Assembly (NCBI GenBank): GCA_039800005.1
Contig: JBDLRN010000095.1
Coordinates: forward strand, 1-64,000
Direction: 5' to 3'
Length of the DNA: 64,000 nt
Source: Casp-actino8 sp039800005
GTDB lineage: Bacteria; Actinomycetota; Acidimicrobiia; Acidimicrobiales; Ilumatobacteraceae
The notes beneath the pieces were generated by a model, which made no database searches, was not told where the DNA came from, and saw only the letters and a list, made by a program, of their open reading frames with translations. Made by a program: the position numbers and the translations under genes. Below are positions 7,714-16,586 of this stretch, in pieces. Positions within the stretch are counted from its first letter, which is position 1. The number at the start of each line of letters is the position of its first letter.

Positions 7714-9327
7714 ATGCTCGTCGAATTGCACATCGAAGATCTGGGAGTGATCGACCGTCTCGATCTGGTTCTCGGAGCGGGACTGGTTGCCGTCACCGGA
7801 GAGACCGGCGCGGGCAAGACCATGATCGTGGAGGCGGTGAATCTGCTGGTGGGTGGGCGCGCCGATGCGGCCCGGGTGCGCGCCGGCGCCACCGAAGCCC
7901 GAGTCGAAGGCCGTTTCGTGATCGGGGACGACGAATGGGTGCTGGCCCGAGTCGTCCCCGTCGACGGCCGCAGCCGCGCCTACGTGAACGGCCGACTGGC
8001 CACGGTGGGTCAGCTGGTCGAGATCGGGGAGAGACTCGTCGACGTGCATGGTCAGCACGCCCACCAGAGTCTCCTCACGACGAGTGTTCAACGAGCCGCC
8101 CTCGACGAGTTCGCGGGTGTCGATCTCGAATCGTTGCGATCGGCGCGCGCTCGCCTCACCGAGATCGACGCGTCCCTCGCCGCGCTCGGCGGCGACGAAC
8201 GCCTGCGCGCACGAGACATCGAACTCCTGCGTTACCAGATCGACGAGATCGACGGCGTCGGCATCGTGTCGCTCGACGAGGAAGACGACGTCGCTCGAAT
8301 CGAGGACACCCTGGCCGACGCGGCGGCGCACCGTGAAGCGGCCCACGAAACGGTGTCGAATCTGTCCGACGACGAGGGAGTGCTCGATCGGCTGGGAGCG
8401 CTCATCGCCCGATTGTCGGCGCGACGTCCATTCGACGAGGTGGTGGCGCGGCTGCGAGCGGTGGTCGCCGAACTCGACGACGTGGCGCGTGAAGCGCGTT
8501 CGATCGCCGAGTCGTGCGAAGACGATCCGGAGCGGCTCGCCGCGGCTCGCGTACGTCGGCAAGCGTTGCGGGATCTGCGCCGCAAGTACGGCGAGACATT
8601 GGCCGACGTCCTGTCGTACGTCGAGGAGTGTCGGACTCGGGTCGCCGAACTCGAGTCGCACGGTGACCGTGTGGCCGAGTTGGAGGCCGAACGACGCGAG
8701 GTGTTGGTGGCCGAACGCGCGGCGGCCGCGGTGGTGGCGAACGCCCGTCGCGCGGCGGCCTCGAAGCTCGGGAAGGCGATTTCTCGCCACCTGCCGTCGC
8801 TGGCCATGCCCAAGGCCACGGTCACGGTCATTGTCGACGGCGAGGACCCGGCCGACGAGGTGTCGTTCCTGCTGGCCGCCAATCCCGGGCTGCCAGCCGT
8901 TCCTCTCGCCAAGGCGGCGTCGGGCGGTGAGTTGGCGCGCGCCATGCTCGCCATGCGTCTGGTGTTGTCGTCAGGACCGCCGATCCTGGTGTTCGACGAG
9001 GTCGACGCCGGTATCGGTGGCCAGGCGGCCACTCATGTGGCGTCGGCACTGTCCGATCTGGCCACACGATGCCAGATCCTGGTGGTGACCCACCTGGCCC
9101 AGGTGGCGGCGCGGGCCGATCATCACGTGGTCGTCGACAAGGAATTCGTGACGACGACTGGCCGGGACGGCAAAAAGGGCGCCGAATCCACCGTGGCCCG
9201 GGCTCGGGTGGTCGACGGTCCGATTCGGGTGGCCGAGATCGCCCGCATGCTGTCCGGTGACGCGGAGAGCACGGCGGCCCGTCGCCACGCCAAAGAACTT
9301 CTGTCCGGAAAGTCGCGTCAGGCCTGA
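7714..9327 (+). CDS. recN: DNA repair ATPase RecN
   Basis: A 537-residue SMC-like protein acting early in double-strand break repair. The Walker A motif is GETGAGKT near residue 30. A central helical region of about residues 150-370 would form the short coiled coil. The ABC signature is ASGGELARAML near residue 408, followed by Walker B ILVFDEVDAGIGG and the H-loop VVTHLAQVAA. The start ATG lies 8 bases after nadK. No steA/steB-type genes separate it from pyrG, unlike in mycobacteria. Confidence 0.96.
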   Translation: MLVELHIEDLGVIDRLDLVLGAGLVAVTGETGAGKTMIVEAVNLLVGGRADAARVRAGATEARVEGRFVIGDDEWVLARVVPVDGRSRAYVNGRLATVGQLVEIGERLVDVHGQHAHQSLLTTSVQRAALDEFAGVDLESLRSARARLTEIDASLAALGGDERLRARDIELLRYQIDEIDGVGIVSLDEEDDVARIEDTLADAAAHREAAHETVSNLSDDEGVLDRLGALIARLSARRPFDEVVARLRAVVAELDDVAREARSIAESCEDDPERLAAARVRRQALRDLRRKYGETLADVLSYVEECRTRVAELESHGDRVAELEAERREVLVAERAAAAVVANARRAAASKLGKAISRHLPSLAMPKATVTVIVDGEDPADEVSFLLAANPGLPAVPLAKAASGGELARAMLAMRLVLSSGPPILVFDEVDAGIGGQAATHVASALSDLATRCQILVVTHLAQVAARADHHVVVDKEFVTTTGRDGKKGAESTVARARVVDGPIRVAEIARMLSGDAESTAARRHAKELLSGKSRQA

Positions 9328-9381
9328 TCAGGGCGGATGCAGTCCAGGGGCGGTGTGTCGCCCCTACGCGGCACTTGAGGG

Positions 9382-9423
9382 TATGGTGATCTCCCGTCAT
9401 CGGTGATGCAACCGGACGGGAGG
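9382..9423 (+). promoter_or_regulatory. pyrG promoter and leader hairpin covering the ribosome site
   Basis: A -10-like TATGGT lies at 9382-9387. The leader then contains CTCCCGTC (9391-9398), a 2-base bulge, CGGT (9401-9404), a 6-base loop, ACCG (9411-9414) and GACGGGAG (9415-9422). This makes a 12-pair stem with a bulge. The 3' arm contains most of the Shine-Dalgarno sequence GGGAGG (9418-9423) of pyrG. If transcription starts near 9394, the lower stem is shortened but still pairs with the ribosome site. Confidence 0.6.
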
Positions 9424-9428
9424 TCGAC

Positions 9429-11069
9429 ATGCCCAAGCACATCTTCGTCACCGGAGGTGTCGCCAGTTCACTCGGCAAAGGTCTGACCGCGTCGTCGCTC
9501 GGCCGCTTGTTGAAGATGCGTGGCCTGCGGGTCACCATGCAGAAACTCGACCCGTACATCAACATCGACCCCGGCACGATGAATCCTTTCGAGCACGGAG
9601 AGGTTTTCGTGACCGACGACGGCGGTGAGACCGATCTCGACCTCGGTCACTACGAGCGTTTCATCGACGAGAATCTCACCCGCAACTCCAACGCGACCAC
9701 CGGATCGATCTATCAAGCGGTGTTGGCCGCCGAACGCCGTGGCGACTATCTCGGCAAGACCGTGCAGGTCATTCCGCACATCACCGACGAGATTCGTCGG
9801 CGCATTCGCCGTCTGGCGTCCGATGATGTCGACGTCGTGATCACCGAGGTGGGTGGCACCGTCGGCGACATCGAGATCCTGCCCTTCCTGGAGGCGATTC
9901 GTCAGTACCGCAAGGAAGCCGGGCGCGACAACGTCTGCTACATCCACGTCACCCTGGTCCCCTTCATCGGGCCGTCCGGCGAGCAGAAGACCAAACCGAC
10001 CCAGCACTCGGTCACCGAATTGCGCAGCCGCGGTATTCAGCCCGACGTGATCGTGTGCCGCAGCGAGGAGCCCTTGAGTTCGAGTCTGAAGCGCAAGATT
10101 TCGAACCTTTGCGACGTCGACGAGCGAGCCGTCGTCAACGCCGCCGATGCGCGCAACATCTACGAATTGCCGCTCATCCTCCACGAGGAGGGTCTCGACA
10201 CCGTGGTGTGCGACGTTCTGCGTCTCGACACCGAAGTCGATCTCGCTCCGTGGGAGCGCCTGGTCGACATGGTCGAGAACGCGACGCAGCCCGTCAAGAT
10301 CGGACTCATCGGCAAATACGTCGAATTGCAGGACGCGTATCTCTCGGTCGTCGAGAGCATCAAGCACGCCGGCTTCCATCACGGGGCCAAGGTCGAGATC
10401 GATTGGATCCAGGCCGAGGAAGTGGAGGGTCTCCTCGCCGCCGGACGGTTGGCCGACCTCGACGGAATGGTGATCCCGGGCGGCTTCGGTGTCCGTGGAG
10501 TCGAAGGCAAGGTGGCTGCCGCGCAATACGCGCGTGAGAACGGGGTGCCGTGTCTCGGGCTGTGCCTCGGCATGCAGGTGATGACCATCGAGTTCGCGCG
10601 TCACGTGCTCGGCATGTCCGACGCTCACTCCACCGAATTCGATCCGTCGACGTCGCATCCGGTGATCGATCTGATGAACGACCAGCGCGACGTGACCGAC
10701 AAGGGCGGCACCATGCGACTCGGCGCCTACTACGCCGTGTTGCATCCGGGTAGCAAGGTCGAACGGGCGTACGGCGAACCCGTGGTGAGCGAGCGCCATC
10801 GTCATCGCTACGAGTTCAACTCGCAGTATCGGGCTCGCTTCGAAGAGTCTGGCTTCCTCTGCAGTGGGACGTCCCCGGACAAACGACTGGTCGAATTCGT
10901 CGAACTGATCGACCACCCTTTCTGGATCGGAACCCAGGCCCACCCCGAGTTCAAGAGCCGTCCGGACCGTCCGCACCCCCTGTTCCGCGACCTGATCGGT
11001 GCGTCGCTCGAGCATCGTCGCCAGCACGGGACACCGGATCGAACGGTCGCCGCCACGCCGAGCTCGTGA
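9429..11069 (+). CDS. pyrG: CTP synthase
   Basis: A 546-residue enzyme converting UTP, ATP and glutamine to CTP. The N-terminal synthetase domain starts with HIFVTGGVASSLGKGLTASS and carries TMQKLDPYINIDPGTMNP. The C-terminal class I glutamine amidotransferase domain (about 285-530) has the nucleophile loop PCLGLCLGMQ and the His-Glu pair in QAHPEF. The ATG has a clear ribosome site, GGGAGG, 5 bases upstream. The Nudix gene overlaps its stop (GTGA). The leader hairpin suggests translational control. Confidence 0.98.
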   Translation: MPKHIFVTGGVASSLGKGLTASSLGRLLKMRGLRVTMQKLDPYINIDPGTMNPFEHGEVFVTDDGGETDLDLGHYERFIDENLTRNSNATTGSIYQAVLAAERRGDYLGKTVQVIPHITDEIRRRIRRLASDDVDVVITEVGGTVGDIEILPFLEAIRQYRKEAGRDNVCYIHVTLVPFIGPSGEQKTKPTQHSVTELRSRGIQPDVIVCRSEEPLSSSLKRKISNLCDVDERAVVNAADARNIYELPLILHEEGLDTVVCDVLRLDTEVDLAPWERLVDMVENATQPVKIGLIGKYVELQDAYLSVVESIKHAGFHHGAKVEIDWIQAEEVEGLLAAGRLADLDGMVIPGGFGVRGVEGKVAAAQYARENGVPCLGLCLGMQVMTIEFARHVLGMSDAHSTEFDPSTSHPVIDLMNDQRDVTDKGGTMRLGAYYAVLHPGSKVERAYGEPVVSERHRHRYEFNSQYRARFEESGFLCSGTSPDKRLVEFVELIDHPFWIGTQAHPEFKSRPDRPHPLFRDLIGASLEHRRQHGTPDRTVAATPSS

Positions 11070-11638
11070 CGTCGTCGCCGTCGTCAGTTCCGCGTCCCGG
11101 GCCGTCCTTTCACCATCGGGGCGACCGCCCGGTCTACGACGGTCATGTCTGGCGAGTGGTGGTGGGCGAGTTCGACGATCCCACGGGTCGGCCCTTCTCT
11201 CGCGACATCGTGCGATCGCCCGGCGCGGTCGCCGTGGTCGCGCTCTTCGAGGATCGTTCCGTTCTCCTGGTTCGCCAGTTCCGGGCAGCGTTCGACACGT
11301 TCGTCACCGAGATTCCCGCGGGAATGCGCGACGTCGACGGAGAGGATCCCGAGACGACGGCGCGGCGCGAGCTGATCGAAGAGACCGGGTACGAAGCCTC
11401 GACCTGGCGCCTGCTCCACCGCTTCTTTCCCTCGGTCGGCATGACCGACGCCGTGTTGCACGTGTATCTCGCGACCGACCTGCGCGATGTGGGGCGAGCC
11501 GCGCACGGTGTCGAGGAGGAGCACATGGACGTTCTTCGTGTGCCACTCGCCGACGCGGTCGCCATGGTCGAGCGCGGCGAGATCAACGACGCCAAGGCGA
11601 CCATCGGTCTGCTCCTGGCCGAGCGGCAGGTCGGGTGA
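11066..11638 (+). CDS. Nudix hydrolase, ADP-ribose pyrophosphatase type
   Basis: A 190-residue protein with a Nudix box: EDPETTARRELIEETGY carries the REUXEEXGU core, preceded by AGMRDVDG. The N-terminal half has the strand pattern of ADP-ribose pyrophosphatases (PVYDGHVWRVVV and VLLVRQFR). The likely reaction is hydrolysis of ADP-ribose or a related nucleoside diphosphate derivative. M. tuberculosis has a Nudix gene (Rv1700) directly after pyrG, as here. The GTG overlaps the pyrG stop. Confidence 0.88.
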   Translation: MTSSPSSVPRPGPSFHHRGDRPVYDGHVWRVVVGEFDDPTGRPFSRDIVRSPGAVAVVALFEDRSVLLVRQFRAAFDTFVTEIPAGMRDVDGEDPETTARRELIEETGYEASTWRLLHRFFPSVGMTDAVLHVYLATDLRDVGRAAHGVEEEHMDVLRVPLADAVAMVERGEINDAKATIGLLLAERQVG

Positions 11639-11664
11639 CGTCTCCATGACGGTGGTCGTCGCCC

Positions 11665-12594
11665 GTGTCTGAGACGGCACTTCCTCTCGAGGTCGACGAA
11701 TATCTGTCGTGGCTCGTCGCCGAACGTGGTCGTTCGGCCAACACCGTGGCGGCCTATCGACGCGATCTGGCGAACTACGTCGCGTGGTTGACCGCGAACC
11801 GACTCGACCTTGGAATCGTGTCGGCGCGTGACATCGATCGATTCGTGAACGCCCGTCGTCCTGACGTGGCGGCATCGTCGTTGGCGCGACAGATGGCGTC
11901 GGTTCGCAATCTCCATCGCTTTCTCGTCGCCGAGGGACATCGACGGGACGACCCCACGGCCGACGTCGACGGTGTACGGGTGCCGGCCGGGTTGCCCAAA
12001 CCGCTCACCGAGGACGATGTCGAGAGTCTGATCGGGGCGGTCGTCGGCGACGACCCGGTGGCCCGACGTGATCGGGCGCTGCTCGAGTTCCTCTACGCGA
12101 CCGGAGCGCGTATCTCCGAAGTGTGCGGGCTGTCCATCGGCGATCTCGATCTGGAGGCCGGTCTGGCTCGCCTCTATGGCAAGGGGGCCAAGGAGCGTCT
12201 GGTCCCGGTGGGAAGTTGTGCTCGGCGTGCGCTCGATGAGTGGTTGCGCGAGGGTCGACCGCTGCTCGAACCGACACGATGGAAGCGACGGGGCGACGCC
12301 GAAGCGGTGTTCCTCGATCGACGAGGGAGTCGACTGAGTCGACAGGCGGCGTGGGCGGCGGTGGTGCGTCACGGTGAGCGGGCCGGACTCCGCGCGCATC
12401 TGTCTCCGCACGTTCTGCGTCACTCGTGCGCCACGCACATGCTCGATCATGGCGCCGACCTGCGCATCGTGCAGGAGATGCTCGGCCATGCCTCCATCTC
12501 CACCACGCAGGTGTACACCAAGGTGTCTCAGGAGCGTCTGTTCGAGCAGTACGGACGCGCGCACCCGCGAGCATCGGTGGGGCGAGGGTCGTGA
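11665..12594 (+). CDS. xerD: Site-specific tyrosine recombinase XerD
   Basis: A 309-residue recombinase that resolves chromosome dimers at dif sites with XerC. The N-terminal SAM-like core-binding domain spans about residues 5-90 (YLSWLVAERGRSANTVAAYRRD). The catalytic domain holds all expected residues: Arg in YATGARISEVC, Lys in GKGAKERLVP, His/Arg in LSPHVLRHSCATHM, His in MLGHASISTTQVYT, and the Tyr nucleophile in VYTKV. Conserved Nudix-xerD adjacency favours a housekeeping Xer rather than an element integrase. Its stop overlaps the HD gene start. Confidence 0.93.
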   Translation: MSETALPLEVDEYLSWLVAERGRSANTVAAYRRDLANYVAWLTANRLDLGIVSARDIDRFVNARRPDVAASSLARQMASVRNLHRFLVAEGHRRDDPTADVDGVRVPAGLPKPLTEDDVESLIGAVVGDDPVARRDRALLEFLYATGARISEVCGLSIGDLDLEAGLARLYGKGAKERLVPVGSCARRALDEWLREGRPLLEPTRWKRRGDAEAVFLDRRGSRLSRQAAWAAVVRHGERAGLRAHLSPHVLRHSCATHMLDHGADLRIVQEMLGHASISTTQVYTKVSQERLFEQYGRAHPRASVGRGS

Positions 12595-13049
12595 ACGCTC
12601 TGCGTCGGGTCCTTCATCTCGCCCGACGTTGGCGCACGTCGCTCGATCGATCGCCGTTGTCGGCGGTCGACGACGACTTCGTACGTCGCATCCTCACGGC
12701 AGGCGAGCGCGACCTGTGGTCGCGCCTGACTCTCGCCGATCGACGCCATTCGGTCGTGGTGGCCCGTCGATTCGTGACCTTCGCGCCGGACGCGGACGAG
12801 GCCGAGATCGCGGCCGCACTCCTTCACGACGTCGGAAAGACGCAGGCGCCTCTCGCGACCACGGAGAGAGTTTTCGCCACGATCCTGCGGCCCGTTCTTC
12901 GTCCCCGTCGATGGGACGCGTACTTCCGTCACGAGGAGATCGGACTCGATCTCTGCCGGCGCCTGCCCAGTCGTCCCCGTACGCTCGCTCTGCTGGCCGG
13001 GGAGGACGATTCACTGATCGATGCTCTCCGCCGTGCCGATGACGTGTGA
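12591..13049 (+). CDS. HD domain protein (putative metal-dependent phosphohydrolase)
   Basis: A 152-residue protein. An upstream His in LADRRHSVVVARR and the HD pair in AALLHDVGKTQAPL resemble the HD metal-binding core, and HEEIGLDLCRRL may give a further His. The substrate is unknown. The GTG at 12591 overlaps the xerD stop (GTGA), which supports this start and co-transcription. HD proteins of this size next to xerD are common in related actinobacteria, which is recalled rather than checked. Confidence 0.75.
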   Translation: MNALRRVLHLARRWRTSLDRSPLSAVDDDFVRRILTAGERDLWSRLTLADRRHSVVVARRFVTFAPDADEAEIAAALLHDVGKTQAPLATTERVFATILRPVLRPRRWDAYFRHEEIGLDLCRRLPSRPRTLALLAGEDDSLIDALRRADDV

Positions 13050-13104
13050 CGAGCACATACGACACGCGGACGTCGTCTTCTGGGGCGCGGACGGACCGTT
13101 CGTC

Positions 13105-13110
13105 TAGAGT
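13105..13110 (+). promoter_or_regulatory. Candidate -10 of a leaderless promoter for the sortase gene
   Basis: TAGAGT lies 7 bases before the ATG at 13118, and there is no Shine-Dalgarno sequence. It fits the recurring leaderless layout and supports this start over the in-frame start at 13046. Confidence 0.5.
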
Positions 13111-13117
13111 CGATCCG

Positions 13118-14734
13118 ATGTTGTCCCGAACGAAGAGCACGATGGTGATCGTCGTGGCGATCCTGGTGAGTGCCATCGGTCTCGGTGCGATGGCGTCACC
13201 CACCGTTCACGCGGCTCCGGTCGTCGCCTCGACTCCGGCCACCAACTCGTTCACGGCCCTCGATCCCGTTCGCGTCATCGGGGCCTCGGCCCCGACGCCG
13301 CTCACCGCCGGTCGCATCCAGTACCTGACCGTGGCCGGACGCCATGGAGCGCCCGCCGCCGTCGCGGCAGCGCGGCTCATCGTCACTTTTTCGCCCGCCG
13401 TGGCGGGTGTCGAACTTCGCGTTCATGCGTCCGGCACGACTCCGCCGCTCGTGCCGACCCTGGTCTCCGGAGCCGTGGGTGAACCGCTCGTACGTTCGAT
13501 CACCGTGCCGGTCGGTGCCAACGGACAGGTGGAGTTCCGACCCTCTGGTGCCGGTGTGATGACCGTCGATCTGATCGGCGTGTACACGCCCACGGCTTCC
13601 TCGTCGGCCGGCCGACTCCTGGTGACCGATCCGATCCGGGTCTCCGAAGTGGCCGACGCCCGCCGGGTCGACGTTGCACTACCGGCAGCCGTGCCGTCCG
13701 ATGCCGCGGCTGTTCTGCTCGACGTGACGGCCTGGAACTCGTCGACGCTCGGATCGTGGGCGACGCCCGAGGGCACGCCGGTGGTCATGGCGATTCCCGG
13801 CCGGATCTCCGCCAACGAGATCGTCGTTCGGCCGACGGCCGGTCGGATCGTGCTCGCTGGTTCGGCGTCCAGTCGGATCGCCGTCGACGTGATCGGTTGG
13901 TTCACCGGATCGTCGACCGCAACGGGATCCGATGGTCTCTACGTCGTGGCGCCACCGACTCGACTCGTCGACACCGTGTCGGCCCCGAACCCACTCGGTG
14001 CGGGGGTGGCGCTGCACGCTCGCTGGACACTCGAGACATCCGTTGCGCCGTTCGGTTCGGCGCGAGCGATCGTGGCCCAGGTCGGGGTGAGCACTCATGC
14101 GGCGGGGTCGGTGTCGTTGCACGCCGCTGGACGTGCCCGTCCCACCTATGGCCAGGCGCAGGCGGCTCGCGCCGGAGTGCGCGACACGATGCATGCGACC
14201 GTGCCGACGTCGGCGCGCGGCGTGGCCGTCTATTCGTCGGCGGGAACCGATCTCGTGCTCGACGTGGTGGGCTGGTTCACCGGGGGAGCGGCCTCCGCTC
14301 CGTCGCCGCGTCCCGTGAACGTGATGCCGGCCGGGGAGGACTTCCCCGGGCTCCTGTTCGTGCCGCGGATCCGTCTCACCACGTGGGTTCTCGACGACAC
14401 CGATCTGGTCGACATCGATCCGTCGCACTTGCCCGAGTCGCGCACACCCAATCAACCCGGAAACACCGCCTTGTTCGGCCATCGCACGTCGAAGGGTCGC
14501 GAGTTCCGCAACATCGACCGCATTCGACTCGGCGATCCGATTCATCTCGCCGTGCAGGGCAAGATCTACACCTACTCGGCCACGAGTGTGGGGGTGTTGA
14601 GTCCCGACGATCCGCGCTTGTACGCGTCGAGTTCGAACGAGCAGACCATCACGCTCGTGGCGTGTCATCCACCGGGAAGCGTCAAGTGGCGCATCGTGGT
14701 GTTCGGCCGGTTGCAGAGCGTCACGTCGTTCTGA
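13118..14734 (+). CDS. Secreted repeat protein with C-terminal sortase domain
   Basis: A 538-residue exported protein. Residues 1-33 are a signal peptide or anchor (MLSRTKSTMVIVVAILVSAI, then VHAA). Three repeats of roughly 100-130 residues follow, each closing with a similar strand: VDLIGVYT near 150, VDVIGWFTG near 256 and LDVVGWFTGG near 383. The C-terminal part (about 410-538) is a sortase. His455 lies in FGHRTSKG, Cys516 in TLVACHPP and Arg525 in KWRIVVFG, matching the sortase His-Cys-Arg triad. Sortases cleave sorting signals and link proteins to the wall or each other. The repeat-sortase fusion is unusual. The gene ends 9 bases before the convergent trpS stop. Confidence 0.85.
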   Translation: MLSRTKSTMVIVVAILVSAIGLGAMASPTVHAAPVVASTPATNSFTALDPVRVIGASAPTPLTAGRIQYLTVAGRHGAPAAVAAARLIVTFSPAVAGVELRVHASGTTPPLVPTLVSGAVGEPLVRSITVPVGANGQVEFRPSGAGVMTVDLIGVYTPTASSSAGRLLVTDPIRVSEVADARRVDVALPAAVPSDAAAVLLDVTAWNSSTLGSWATPEGTPVVMAIPGRISANEIVVRPTAGRIVLAGSASSRIAVDVIGWFTGSSTATGSDGLYVVAPPTRLVDTVSAPNPLGAGVALHARWTLETSVAPFGSARAIVAQVGVSTHAAGSVSLHAAGRARPTYGQAQAARAGVRDTMHATVPTSARGVAVYSSAGTDLVLDVVGWFTGGAASAPSPRPVNVMPAGEDFPGLLFVPRIRLTTWVLDDTDLVDIDPSHLPESRTPNQPGNTALFGHRTSKGREFRNIDRIRLGDPIHLAVQGKIYTYSATSVGVLSPDDPRLYASSSNEQTITLVACHPPGSVKWRIVVFGRLQSVTSF

Positions 14735-14743
14735 CGCGAGGAG

Positions 14744-15736
14744 TCACTCGTCGAGCGGCAGCAACCCGATGTTGCGATAGGCCCGCGCGAGCGTGGCCGA
14801 CGCCACCTGACGGGCCTTGTCGGCGCCTCGACGCAGCAAGCGAGCCAGTTCCGCTCGGTCGGCCATCAAGGCGCGGTGACGTTCCTGAACGGGTCGGAGG
14901 AGTTCGACGACCGCGTCACCGGTGTCGCTCTTGAGCGGGCCGTATTGCTGATAGCTCGCGGCGACGTCCTCGGGAGTGCGACCGGTACAAGCGGCCAGGA
15001 TCTCGAGCAGATTCGACACCCCTGGTTTGGCGGCGCGATCGAAGCGGACTTCGGAGTCGGAGTCGGTCACCGCACGTTTGAACTTCTTCGCGATGACGCT
15101 CGGGTCGTCGAGGAGATAGACGATCCCGGCGTCGCCCGAACTCGATTTCGACATCTTGGCCGTGGGTTCCTGTAGATCGGTGACCTTGGCGCCGGCCTTG
15201 GGAGTGACCATCCGCGGCACCACGAAGGTGTCGCCGAATCGGGTGTTGAATCGTTCCGCGATGTCGCGGGTGATCTCGATGTGCTGGCGCTGGTCCTCGC
15301 CGACCGGCACGTCGTCGGCGTCGTAGAGCAAGATGTCGGCGGCCTGGAGGGCGGGGTACGTGAAGAGGCCCGCCGACACGAAATCGGCTTCGCGTTTGGC
15401 GGCTTTGTCCTTGAACTGCGTCATACGACTGAGTTCGCCGTACGACACCGTGCACTCCATGATCCAGCCCAACTGGGTGTGTTCGGGGACGTGGCTCTGC
15501 ACGAAGACCGTGGCCACGTCGGGGTCGAGGCCGACGGCGAACAGGGCGGCGGCCAGTTCCAGGGTGTTCTCACCGATCACGCCGGGACGGTCGGTGACGG
15601 TGAGAGCGTGCAGATCGACGATGCCGTGGAAGGCGTCGCATTCGTGCTGGCTCGACACCCAGTTCCGGAGAGCCCCCAGATAGTTGCCGAGATGGACCGA
15701 ACCAGTGGGCTGGATGCACGACAGAACACGAGTCAC
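14744..15736 (-). CDS. trpS: Tryptophanyl-tRNA synthetase
   Basis: A 330-residue class I aminoacyl-tRNA synthetase charging tRNA-Trp. The HIGH-type signature is PTGSVHLGNYLGALRNW near residue 10, and the KMSKS loop is present as AKMSKSSSGD near residue 194. VGEDQRQHIEITRDIAERFN is the typical TrpRS active-site helix. The GTG at 15736 has TAACCT 7 bases upstream, suggesting a leaderless mRNA. It is divergent from scpA. Confidence 0.97.
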   Translation of the reverse strand: MTRVLSCIQPTGSVHLGNYLGALRNWVSSQHECDAFHGIVDLHALTVTDRPGVIGENTLELAAALFAVGLDPDVATVFVQSHVPEHTQLGWIMECTVSYGELSRMTQFKDKAAKREADFVSAGLFTYPALQAADILLYDADDVPVGEDQRQHIEITRDIAERFNTRFGDTFVVPRMVTPKAGAKVTDLQEPTAKMSKSSSGDAGIVYLLDDPSVIAKKFKRAVTDSDSEVRFDRAAKPGVSNLLEILAACTGRTPEDVAASYQQYGPLKSDTGDAVVELLRPVQERHRALMADRAELARLLRRGADKARQVASATLARAYRNIGLLPLDE

Positions 15737-15743
15737 CCGGTCG

Positions 15744-15799
15744 AGGTTAGTGGGATCGGTTCACGAAGACCGGGTGGATACGGCCGGTCCGATTAGCCT
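15744..15799. promoter_or_regulatory. Divergent leaderless promoter pair, trpS and scpA
   Basis: In the 69-base spacer, the minus strand has TAACCT (15749-15744) 7 bases before the trpS GTG. The plus strand has TAGCCT (15794-15799) 6 bases before the scpA GTG. Neither gene has a Shine-Dalgarno sequence. Confidence 0.5.
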
Positions 15800-15805
15800 C
15801 GCACT

Positions 15806-16582
15806 GTGGCCGTCGACGTGAGCACCCCGGTTTTCGAGGGCCCCTTCGACCTGTTGTTGCACCTCATCTTGAAAGAACAGGTCGACATCTACGAAGTCGA
15901 CCTGGCGCGCATCGTCGACGCCTACCTGCACGAGATCGAGGCCATGCAGTCCCTCGATCTCGACGTGGCCACCGAGTTCTTGTTGATCGCAGCGACCCTG
16001 GTCGAATTGAAGGCCCGGCGACTCCTGCCGGGGCGTGAGGACGTCGACCTCGACGAGGAACTGGCCCTGTGGGAGGAGCGCGATCTGCTGCTCGCGCGTC
16101 TGCTGGAGTGCAAGACCTTCAAAGACGTGGGTCGGGTGTTCGGATCGCTCGCCGACGACGCCGATCGCTGTTTCGCCCGCGTCGTCGGACCCGACGAACG
16201 TTTCGCCGATCTCATGCCCGATCTGCTGGAAGGCGTTCGCCCGAAGCAGGTCCACGCCGCGTACGTGCGGGCGACCACGCCCAAGCCCGAACCCAAGGTC
16301 GACCTGTTCCATGTCGGGATCATCAAGGCCAACGTCGCCGACGCCCTCGCCGAACTCGTCGACGAACTGCCGCGTGTGCGCCGTATCACGTTCCGTCGCC
16401 TCACGTCCGACCTGGTCGATCGGATCGAAATCATCGTTCGCTTTCTTGCCTTGCTCGAACTGTTCAAGCAGGGTTATCTCGAGATCGAACAGAGCGAGAA
16501 GTTCGGCGACATCGACATCGTCTGGATCGGCGACGAGGCAGTGTCGGTCGGCGCCATTCTCATCGACGACTACGAAGGCTGA
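15806..16582 (+). CDS. scpA: Segregation and condensation protein A
   Basis: A 258-residue kleisin that bridges the SMC ATPase heads and binds ScpB in the bacterial condensin. The kleisin N-terminal region is clear (FEGPFDLLLHLILKEQVDIY, then ATEFLLIAATLVELKARRLLP). The C-terminal winged-helix region (about 175-250) contains FLALLELFKQGYLEIEQ, the standard SMC-contact helix. GTG start with TAGCCT 6 bases upstream. scpB follows after 4 bases. Confidence 0.96.
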   Translation: MAVDVSTPVFEGPFDLLLHLILKEQVDIYEVDLARIVDAYLHEIEAMQSLDLDVATEFLLIAATLVELKARRLLPGREDVDLDEELALWEERDLLLARLLECKTFKDVGRVFGSLADDADRCFARVVGPDERFADLMPDLLEGVRPKQVHAAYVRATTPKPEPKVDLFHVGIIKANVADALAELVDELPRVRRITFRRLTSDLVDRIEIIVRFLALLELFKQGYLEIEQSEKFGDIDIVWIGDEAVSVGAILIDDYEG

Positions 16583-16586
16583 GTAC

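Noticed and set aside
9468..11027. 519-codon open frame on the minus strand opposite pyrG
   Set aside because: It is an exact antisense shadow of CTP synthase. Its product is low in recognisable motifs, and high GC favours long antisense frames.
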